NCBI GenBank assembly: GCA_905202115.1
Contig: CAJKQZ010000171.1
Coordinates: forward strand, 1-5,251
DNA length: 5,251 nucleotides
Source: an uncultured Prevotellaceae bacterium
GTDB taxonomy: Bacteria; Bacteroidota; Bacteroidia; Bacteroidales; Bacteroidaceae
Reading direction: 5' to 3'
The notes under the pieces were generated by a model. The model saw only the letters and a list, made by a program, of their open reading frames with translations. It was not told the DNA's origin and made no database searches. Shown here piece by piece: positions 1 to 5,251 of this stretch. A program made the translations under genes and the position numbers. The number at the start of each line of letters is the position of its first letter. Position 1 is the stretch's first letter.

Positions 1-948
1 ATTGTTTATCGCGGGTTGAATTATCTGCCGGACAATTTTCTTCCACCGGAAGATTTGTTGTGCCGTTGGACTGTTGAAATTGATAAAATAGAGCGTTATA
101 GCCGGAAGATGAACGAGACGGTACATCGTGTATGCGCCTTTTTTGATTTGCATGGACTACATCCCGTGCTGCTGAAAGGCCAGGGCGTTGCCGGCATGTA
201 TGAATATCCTCTGTTGAGAGAAACCGGTGACATCGATCTTTATTTTCCCGATGAAACCGAACGTATTTATGCGGAACAATTAGTGCGGGAAAAAGGAATT
301 TCTATAGATAAGTTACCGGACGGAAGTGTCTCTTACTTTTGGAATGGAGCCGAAATAGAGCATCATCCGAGACTTGTAGACCTGCACAATCCTTTTTTGA
401 GGACGTATCTGAAAACGGTGGAACGAGAAAAGGGATATGTCGTACAGACGACGGAATGTACGGCCGGTACGCATATCATGATACCTTCTCCTGAATTGAA
501 TCTGTTGCTGCTCAATAGTCATATTATGAAACATGCAATGGGAAAGGGTATCGGTCTCCGTCAGCTTTGCGACCTTGCACGCGCTTACTGCAATCTGCAT
601 GACAGTTTCGACGGCAATGAGATAAAGGAAATATACCGCAGGGCGGGTCTCGGCCGCTGGAGCCGGTTATTGCATTCTTTCCTCGTGACAGTGCTGGGAA
701 TGCCGGAAAGCTATTTGCCGTACAAGAAAAAACATATATCCTGCGACGCCTTGTTGAAAATCATAATGTCAGGCGGCAATTTCGGGCAATATAAGGACGG
801 GCACAGACGGGAAATGCAATCCACATGGAGACGCAAATTTCATACGGCAGCCTCTTTTATGCAAAATGCAGGTTTTTCCTGCCGATATGCTCCTGAAGAA
901 TTTTTCTGGACAGTGGCAACACTTTTAAAAGGACAAATCAAATGCTGA
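1..948 (+). CDS. Nucleotidyltransferase family protein (NTP_transf_5-like), 5'-truncated by window edge
   Basis: The reading frame is open from base 1 to the TGA at 946-948, giving at least 315 residues. A TTG at 16 can be read as a start, but family members carry further N-terminal sequence, so the true start is probably upstream. Counting from that TTG codon, LLKGQG (52-57), a conserved Arg (68) and GDIDLYF (71-77, acids D72 and D74) form the metal-binding core of a polymerase-beta-type nucleotidyltransferase fold. IEHH (113-116) may supply the third carboxylate (E114). A later helical region holds a Ser-His/Lys-His segment (168-173) and GIGLRQLCDLA (179-189), typical of the uncharacterised NTP_transf_5 family (PF14907). 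There is no signal peptide or membrane segment in the visible part, so it is probably cytoplasmic. The substrate is unknown: it could transfer a nucleotide to a sugar, peptide or protein. The stop overlaps the next gene by 7 nt, implying co-translation with the HprK-like kinase. The family call is strong; the biochemical role is not established. Confidence 0.85.
   Translation: MVYRGLNYLPDNFLPPEDLLCRWTVEIDKIERYSRKMNETVHRVCAFFDLHGLHPVLLKGQGVAGMYEYPLLRETGDIDLYFPDETERIYAEQLVREKGISIDKLPDGSVSYFWNGAEIEHHPRLVDLHNPFLRTYLKTVEREKGYVVQTTECTAGTHIMIPSPELNLLLLNSHIMKHAMGKGIGLRQLCDLARAYCNLHDSFDGNEIKEIYRRAGLGRWSRLLHSFLVTVLGMPESYLPYKKKHISCDALLKIIMSGGNFGQYKDGHRREMQSTWRRKFHTAASFMQNAGFSCRYAPEEFFWTVATLLKGQIKC
928..933 (+). 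promoter_or_regulatory. Possible Shine-Dalgarno (AAAGGA) for the HprK-like gene
   Basis: AAAGGA ends 8 nt before the ATG at 942, inside the last codons of the upstream nucleotidyltransferase gene. It supports the 942 start and a coupled or re-initiating translation model. Bacteroidota rely little on Shine-Dalgarno pairing, so it may be incidental. Confidence 0.4.
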
Positions 949-1865
949 TAGATTACTATTATAAGGTTGCAGAGTTCATATTTGAAGTTTCCTTGCCCGA
1001 GGAACAGGACATACATAGCCTGCTTCCGTCATTCGTCCCTTTCTATCAAGGGATAGATGTACATGCAGGTAAAGATGACATTCTGTTTCATTTCACGGCC
1101 TGCGACGTTCCTGTCTCTGACGGCTGTAAAGTACGTATACTGGATGATGCGGAGAACGATATGGGGCATGTGCGTCTGTCGGAATATGGCGATAACTATA
1201 TTGTGGAACTGAATTATATGTCCGATACTCCGATTCATACACTGTGTGCCGACCGTACGTTCCGTTTGGCACGGGTCAATATGCTTTGGAATGACCCATA
1301 TGTGGGACATGCTCTCAGTTCCATGCTTCGTATCGTTTATTCTTTGTCGGTTCCTTTCAGGGGAGGTATTTCATTGCATGCTGCGGCCGTAGTGTTGAAC
1401 GGCAATGCTTACCTTTTTATGGGCAAGAGCGGCACAGGAAAAAGCACGCATGCCGCATTGTGGCTCCGGCATTTTCCGGAGTGCACGCTGCTGAATGACG
1501 ACAATCCTACCGTTCGTGCGGAAGGTGGTAAAGTCACCGTCTACGGCACTCCGTGGAGCGGAAAGACACCATGCTACAAGAATAGGCAATGTCTTTTGGC
1601 TGGTATCGTACGTTTGCGTCAGAGCGGGGAGAATAGCTTTGTTTCATGCACGGACGTAGACGCTTTTATAACGTTGTTGCCGGGTTGCTCGGCCATACGC
1701 AACAACAAGGAAATGTGTGACTGTATGTATGATACTCTTACAGAGATAATAACTTCCGTCAGGATTGGCAAACTTGAATGCCGTCCCGATGAAGCTGCTG
1801 TCCGGTTGTGCGCCGCTTCATTGGCAGCGGATGAAAAAGACGGAACAGACACGGGCAAACGATAA
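942..1865 (+). CDS. HPr kinase-like (HprK/PEPCK-type) P-loop protein
   Basis: A 307-residue protein starting at ATG 942, which overlaps the upstream stop (ATGCTGA) by 7 nt; the next in-frame Met is residue 74. The N-terminal ~130 residues are an unassigned mixed alpha/beta region. The kinase-like core begins at SLHAAAV (144-150), matching the Ser-x-His element before the P-loop in HPr kinase. It is followed by a Walker A GKSGTGKST (161-169; K167, S168) and LLNDDNP (183-189), whose Asp pair (186-187) aligns with the metal-binding acids of HprK. YGTPWSGK (201-208) follows, as in other HprK-like proteins. I do not see the C-terminal HprK/P signature that recognises HPr, so it is unlikely to be the classical HPr kinase/phosphorylase of carbon control. 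Related kinases in some lasso-peptide clusters phosphorylate a peptide. Here the partner is unknown, but pairing with a nucleotidyltransferase and wza/wzc suggests a modification step tied to the surface-polymer locus. No membrane segment is seen; probably cytoplasmic. Confidence 0.83.
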   Translation: MLIDYYYKVAEFIFEVSLPEEQDIHSLLPSFVPFYQGIDVHAGKDDILFHFTACDVPVSDGCKVRILDDAENDMGHVRLSEYGDNYIVELNYMSDTPIHTLCADRTFRLARVNMLWNDPYVGHALSSMLRIVYSLSVPFRGGISLHAAAVVLNGNAYLFMGKSGTGKSTHAALWLRHFPECTLLNDDNPTVRAEGGKVTVYGTPWSGKTPCYKNRQCLLAGIVRLRQSGENSFVSCTDVDAFITLLPGCSAIRNNKEMCDCMYDTLTEIITSVRIGKLECRPDEAAVRLCAASLAADEKDGTDTGKR

Positions 1866-1902
1866 CAGAAAGAGAATACAAAAATATATTAAGATTTAAG
1901 CA
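1866..1902 (+). other. AT-rich 37-bp spacer before wza-like gene
   Basis: Between the TAA of the HprK-like gene and the ATG at 1903 there is a strongly A/T-rich leader with no GGAGG-like element. No clear Bacteroidota promoter pair (TTTG near -33 with TAnnTTTG near -7) is visible here or in the last bases of the preceding gene. Read-through from the upstream genes is therefore the simplest view. AT-rich, unstructured leaders are usual ahead of Bacteroidota start codons. Confidence 0.5.
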
Positions 1903-2712
1903 ATGTGTAAAATGAAAAAAATCCATGTGCTCATGCTTTTTATGAGTGCGCTGCTGACATTGTCGTCATGCGGTGGCAGCAAGGACTTCGTTTACCTACA
2001 GGATATGAATGCCGGCGAACGTTATCCTTTCGAGATCAGACATGAGGCCCTTATCCACAGGGACGACAGGCTTAGTATTACCGTAAGCTGCAAGCAGCCG
2101 GAACTCGCAATTCCTTTTAATGTGCAGAACGGCGGACTCAAAATCGCAACCAACGGTGACGTTTCCCTTTCTTCCAACGCTTCTGCCGAAGTAAGTGAAA
2201 AGGGATACCGCGTGGACATCGACGGTAACATAAGTTTCCCCATTCTGGGCAAATTGCATGTGGAAGGGATGACCGTAAGCGGAGCGACGGAACTTATAAA
2301 AAACCGCATTATCGAAGGCAAGTATATTAAAGACCCGTTGGTGTCGATTGATTTTCTTAACTTCAGATACACCGTATTGGGAGCTGTCGGGAACAACGGT
2401 ACGTTCAGTGTTGACGGAGACCGTATCACCTTGCTGGAAGCCATAGCCAATGCCGGAGACCTTGCCACGAATGCCCGTGTGAACAATGTGGCGGTCATAC
2501 GCGAGATAGGTGACGAACGGCAGGTTTTTCTGCACGATCTCCGCAGTCACGATCTGTTCAATTCTCCTTGTTTTTATCTTCAGCAGAATGACATCGTGTA
2601 TGTTGAGCCCAAATACCGCAGGAAAGACAAGAACGACAAGGTTTGGCAATATATCACCGGAGCTTTCTCGTTGGTTACAGCTGTATGTTCTATAATATGG
2701 GCAACCAAATAG
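1903..2712 (+). CDS. wza: Polysaccharide biosynthesis/export lipoprotein, Wza family (Poly_export + SLBB)
   Basis: A 269-residue outer-membrane polysaccharide export protein. The N-terminus is a lipoprotein signal: basic residues, a hydrophobic stretch (8-20) and lipobox LSSC with Cys23 as the predicted lipidated residue. A second start at ATG 1912 (Met4, MKKIHV) gives an equally good or more typical signal peptide, so the start is uncertain by three codons. Residues ~45-150 form the Poly_export domain, with DIDGNISFPILGKLHVEG (105-122) as its hallmark. Residues ~153-235 form one SLBB domain, including YTVLGAVGNNGTFSVDG (156-172) and the LLEAIANAGDL segment (177-187). The C-terminus ends in a hydrophobic helix (~250-267), plausibly the outer-membrane helix equivalent to the pore helix of E. 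coli Wza. It is about 110 residues shorter than E. coli Wza (379 aa), consistent with fewer SLBB repeats. It should form the outer-membrane and periplasmic exit channel working with the Wzc-like protein encoded 20 bp downstream. The symbol is by homology; the polymer exported is unknown. Confidence 0.95.
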   Translation: MCKMKKIHVLMLFMSALLTLSSCGGSKDFVYLQDMNAGERYPFEIRHEALIHRDDRLSITVSCKQPELAIPFNVQNGGLKIATNGDVSLSSNASAEVSEKGYRVDIDGNISFPILGKLHVEGMTVSGATELIKNRIIEGKYIKDPLVSIDFLNFRYTVLGAVGNNGTFSVDGDRITLLEAIANAGDLATNARVNNVAVIREIGDERQVFLHDLRSHDLFNSPCFYLQQNDIVYVEPKYRRKDKNDKVWQYITGAFSLVTAVCSIIWATK

Positions 2713-2732
2713 TTGATAATATATAAAAGACA

Positions 2733-5090
2733 ATGCAGAATAATCATTTATCCTCAGGCAAGGACAATCAGAGCGTAAACCTGCTCGACATACTGTCATA
2801 TCTGGCGTCGAAATGGAAGTGGTTCCTGTTGTCCGTAGTATTGTGTGTCAGTCTGGCGTGGCTGCATTATGCCCGCACTCCGCAAGTGTATTTCCGGTCG
2901 GCTACCGTAACAATTAAGGATCCTTCAAACAAAACCTCCTCAGCCGCAGGACTGGACCGCTATGACAACATCATAAACAAGGTGAATGTGGCCAACGAAA
3001 TCCTGCAGTTCCGCTCCAAGAGACTTATGCGCGAGGTGGTGCAGAGGCTCCATGCCGATGTGAGCTATCTGCTGAAAGACGGCCTGCGCTATAAGGAACT
3101 TTATAAGAAGACTCCCGTAATCGTCACGTTTCCGGACGCTGAAGCTGAGAATTCCCTGAGTATTACCGTAACGCTCAAAGACTCGAAAACCGCAAAAGTT
3201 TCGTGGAACGACAGCTCTGAACCGTCCTTTGAGGCTCGTTTGAACGACACTGTGGCAACCAGGCAAGGCAGGATTCAGATTACTCCTACCGACTATTGCA
3301 ATGAGCGCTGGTTCGGGGTGCCGATAGTCGTGAAGAAGGTGCCGATGTCGGCCATGAGCATATACTACAGAAATAATCTCGGCATAAAGCAGGAGGAGGC
3401 CGAGTCGTCCATTCTCACACTCTCGCTGAAAGACAGCTCTCCCGAACGTGCCGAGGATGTGCTGAACACACTTATCACCGTATATAACGAGGACGCCATA
3501 AATGACAAGAACCAGGTGGCGGTGAACACGGCCGATTTCATTAACGAAAGGCTTATTATCATCGAAAAGGAACTTGGGGGCGTGGAGTCCGACCTCGAGT
3601 CGTTCAAGCGCAGCAACCAGCTTGTCGATATAGGTTCGGTTGCGGGGCGCTATATGGGAGAGTCGCAAAAGTACAACGCCGACGCCATTGAACTGGAAAC
3701 GCAGTTGCGCCTGGTGCGTTACATTAAGGACTATCTCACCGACCCCGGCAAGGAAACCGACCTTATTCCCGCCAATACAGGCATAAAGGACGTCGATCTC
3801 GAAAGTCAGATAAACCAGTATAATGCCATGCGGCTGCGTAGGAACAAGCTTATTTCCGACAGCAGCGACCAGAACCCCGTGGTGGAGGAGCTGAACAATT
3901 CGCTGCGTTCTATGAAGCAGAGCATAATACGCGCGGTGGATAATATTATCGTGAGCCTGAATGTGCGCCTTAAAGACGCGCAGAGCTCCGAGATGCGCGC
4001 ACAGGCGCGTGTAACGACCATTCCTACCAAAGAACGCAAGATGCTCTCTATCGAGCGCCAGCAGAAAATCAAGGAGACGCTTTATCTGTTTCTGCTTAAC
4101 CGCCGCGAGGAGAACGCCCTGTCGCAGGCAATGGCCGACAACAACGCGCGTATAGTCGATACTCCCGACGGAGGCAACTCGCCCATTTCGCCCAACCGCA
4201 ACCGCATTCTGCTGCTTGGCTTTCTGCTGGGCATCGCCATTCCCGGCGTGGGATTCCTGATGATTCTTTTCATGGACACAAGAGTGCACAACCGCAAGGA
4301 CGTGCAGGGAGTGGTAAGCGTTCCTTTCCTCGGAGAAGTGCCGTTGGATAAAAAGGCCATAAGGCGCCGCGGCAGGAAGGCTCCGCAGCTTCCTGCCGCT
4401 GAAGAAGACCGTAACCGTGAGGTCGCGGAAGCCATGCGCATACTGCGCACCAAAATGTCGTTCATGAGCAAGAATAAGGAAAAGCGCATGCAGGTAATCA
4501 CACTTACATCGTTCAATGAAGGCAGCGGAAAGACTTTCATAGCCCGCAACCTTGCCATGAGTTTTATCTATGCCAAGAAAAAGGTCGTAATGCTCGACCT
4601 CGACATCCGCAAGGGCATGCTGAGCCGTTTGCTGCTGTCCGGACGCCATTCAGGCATTACCGATTATTTGGCCGATTACTCGCTCGGCTTGGACGATGTG
4701 CTTCAAAAGGGCGAGGCAGGCAAGACGCCTGATATGATCGGAGCAGGAACAGTTGCGCCCAATCCTGCGGAACTGCTTATGGACGGGCGTCTTGACAGTC
4801 TGGTTGCCGAGTTGCGTACACGCTACGATTATATTATCGTCGACAATGTGCCTGTAGGTATCATAGCCGACGCATCTATCGTAAACCGTATTGTAGACCT
4901 TACGATCTTCGTGGTGCGCGCAGGCAGGTTGGACCGCCGTCAGCTGCCCGATATCGAGACGCTGTATCAGGAAAAGACGCTGAACAACATGGCGCTGGTG
5001 CTCAACGGTATCGACCTTGACCGTAGGGGCTACGGATACGGCTATGGTTACGGCTACGGGCATTACGGATATGGCAAGCATGACCGTTGA
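2733..5090 (+). CDS. wzc: Wzc-family polysaccharide co-polymerase with tyrosine autokinase domain
   Basis: A 785-residue inner-membrane protein (PCP-2a class) that controls capsule or exopolysaccharide polymerisation and export. Order of parts: short cytoplasmic N-terminus; transmembrane helix ~28-46 within a Wzz domain (~16-110); large periplasmic region (~47-488) with coiled-coil-prone helices (~265-465); a GNVR-type segment (~432-485) ending in a Pro-containing PISPN (484-488); transmembrane helix ~491-514; cytoplasmic linker; BY-kinase domain (~560-762). In the kinase, EAMRILR (566-572) matches the ExxRxxR oligomerisation motif. TSFNEGSGKT (592-601) is Walker A, VVMLDLDIR (618-626) is Walker A', and DYIIVD (699-704) is Walker B. 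The tail (766-781) is a Gly-Tyr repeat with seven Tyr (767, 769, 771, 773, 775, 778, 780), the expected trans-autophosphorylation cluster. All key motifs are intact and the length is normal for the family. It follows the wza-like gene by 20 bp with no terminator between, so the two are very likely co-transcribed. A cognate low-molecular-weight tyrosine phosphatase is not in the window. Confidence 0.96.
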   Translation: MQNNHLSSGKDNQSVNLLDILSYLASKWKWFLLSVVLCVSLAWLHYARTPQVYFRSATVTIKDPSNKTSSAAGLDRYDNIINKVNVANEILQFRSKRLMREVVQRLHADVSYLLKDGLRYKELYKKTPVIVTFPDAEAENSLSITVTLKDSKTAKVSWNDSSEPSFEARLNDTVATRQGRIQITPTDYCNERWFGVPIVVKKVPMSAMSIYYRNNLGIKQEEAESSILTLSLKDSSPERAEDVLNTLITVYNEDAINDKNQVAVNTADFINERLIIIEKELGGVESDLESFKRSNQLVDIGSVAGRYMGESQKYNADAIELETQLRLVRYIKDYLTDPGKETDLIPANTGIKDVDLESQINQYNAMRLRRNKLISDSSDQNPVVEELNNSLRSMKQSIIRAVDNIIVSLNVRLKDAQSSEMRAQARVTTIPTKERKMLSIERQQKIKETLYLFLLNRREENALSQAMADNNARIVDTPDGGNSPISPNRNRILLLGFLLGIAIPGVGFLMILFMDTRVHNRKDVQGVVSVPFLGEVPLDKKAIRRRGRKAPQLPAAEEDRNREVAEAMRILRTKMSFMSKNKEKRMQVITLTSFNEGSGKTFIARNLAMSFIYAKKKVVMLDLDIRKGMLSRLLLSGRHSGITDYLADYSLGLDDVLQKGEAGKTPDMIGAGTVAPNPAELLMDGRLDSLVAELRTRYDYIIVDNVPVGIIADASIVNRIVDLTIFVVRAGRLDRRQLPDIETLYQEKTLNNMALVLNGIDLDRRGYGYGYGYGYGHYGYGKHDR
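5028..5072 (+). repeat. wzc: Gly-Tyr codon repeat (GGN TAY) encoding the Wzc tyrosine cluster
   Basis: Fifteen codons starting at residue 766 of the Wzc-like protein form a degenerate hexanucleotide repeat of GGN-TAY units, five consecutive Gly-Tyr pairs. A Gly-His-Tyr interruption and a final Gly-Tyr pair follow. Synonymous third bases vary (GGC, GGA, GGT, GGG; TAC, TAT), so the repeat is imperfect at DNA level though nearly perfect in protein. It encodes the likely phosphotyrosine acceptors. Confidence 0.85.
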
Positions 5091-5251
5091 AGACCCTGCC
5101 GGCTTTCAGCGGTTCGGCTTGCAGAATAATGCAATCTTTCAGTGCTCAATGCGCTTCCTAAACAGACAAAAACGGTCACCGCGCAAGCTGCTGGTAATCA
5201 ACAGGTGTATACACAGCGAAAATTATCTCTGAGATATTTTGAAATATGTCT
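5091..5251. other. Non-coding 3' region after wzc, with short dyads
   Basis: No credible gene is seen in these 161 bp up to the window end. Small inverted repeats are present. An imperfect stem pairs 5096-5104 with 5116-5124 (one mismatch, G-T wobbles, 11-nt loop) and has no T-run after it. CGGT-C-ACCG lies at 5173-5181. A perfect 10-bp palindrome GTGTATACAC lies at 5205-5214. ATATTT-TG-AAATAT lies at 5234-5247. The region may hold the leader of the next gene or an RNA structure between operon segments, but nothing here is strong enough to name. Confidence 0.4.

Noticed and set aside
16..18. TTG as the real start of the nucleotidyltransferase
   Set aside because: The frame stays open to base 1 and family members have more N-terminal sequence, so the gene is more likely cut by the window edge.
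1996..2799. 267-codon minus-strand open frame opposite the wza-like gene
   Set aside because: Antisense to a clear lipoprotein exporter with Poly_export and SLBB domains, and it spans the gap into the next gene; no domain recognised.
2940..4649. Long 569-codon open frame on the minus strand opposite the wzc-like gene
   Set aside because: It lies wholly antisense to a protein with all expected Wzc/BY-kinase motifs. Its translation is rich in His, Leu and Arg with no recognisable domain, as expected from the complement of G/C-ending codons.
4650..5081. Second minus-strand open frame continuing antisense to the kinase domain
   Set aside because: Same frame and same explanation as the longer antisense frame; it covers the Walker motifs and Tyr tail of the real gene and shows no family features.
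5096..5124. Rho-independent terminator after wzc
   Set aside because: The stem is imperfect with an 11-nt loop and is followed by AATAATGCAAT rather than a T-run, so termination is not supported.
5017..5232. 71-codon plus-strand frame overlapping the end of wzc, including a 27-residue basic tail from ATG 5149
   Set aside because: The first part is an out-of-frame reading of the Gly-Tyr repeat. The tail has no ribosome-binding site, no recognisable motif and no precursor-peptide character.
5235..5241. Bacteroidota -7 promoter element (TAnnTTTG) near the window end
   Set aside because: The bases read TATTTTG, one base short of the consensus spacing, and no TTTG is found at the -33 distance.

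Overview
This is a four-gene, single-strand (+) segment from what looks like a member of the Bacteroidales (Bacteroides, Parabacteroides or a relative). That placement rests on four things: moderate GC, AT-rich leaders with little Shine-Dalgarno signal, a short (~270 aa) lipoprotein Wza-type exporter, and a Wzc-type tyrosine kinase whose sequence style (a GSGKT P-loop after TSFNEG, VDNVP in the Walker B region, a terminal Gly-Tyr repeat) resembles gut Bacteroidota proteins. The genus cannot be fixed from this window.

Layout: (1) 1-948 is the 3' part of a nucleotidyltransferase-family gene, open at the left edge of the window. (2) 942-1865 overlaps it by 7 nt and encodes an HPr-kinase-like P-loop protein. 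(3) 1866-1902 is a 37-bp AT-rich spacer. (4) 1903-2712 encodes a Wza-family lipoprotein for polysaccharide export. (5) 2713-2732 is a 20-bp spacer. (6) 2733-5090 encodes a Wzc-family chain-length regulator fused to a bacterial tyrosine kinase. (7) 5091-5251 is non-coding as far as it can be read; it has small dyad symmetries and no convincing terminator.

The last two genes are the core of a Wzy-dependent capsule or exopolysaccharide export machine. The Wzc-like protein in the inner membrane senses or regulates polymerisation and spans the periplasm to meet the Wza-like protein at the outer membrane. No glycosyltransferase, flippase (Wzx), polymerase (Wzy) or tyrosine phosphatase lies in the window; such genes may lie downstream. 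The first two genes are not standard capsule genes. A nucleotidyltransferase plus an HprK-like kinase, translationally overlapped, recalls poorly characterised cassettes that in other bacteria also carry PqqD-like proteins and sit near peptide-modification or exopolysaccharide loci. Their placement directly before wza/wzc, on the same strand with short gaps, is the most interesting feature here and suggests a modification or control module attached to polysaccharide export. That link is inferred from position only.
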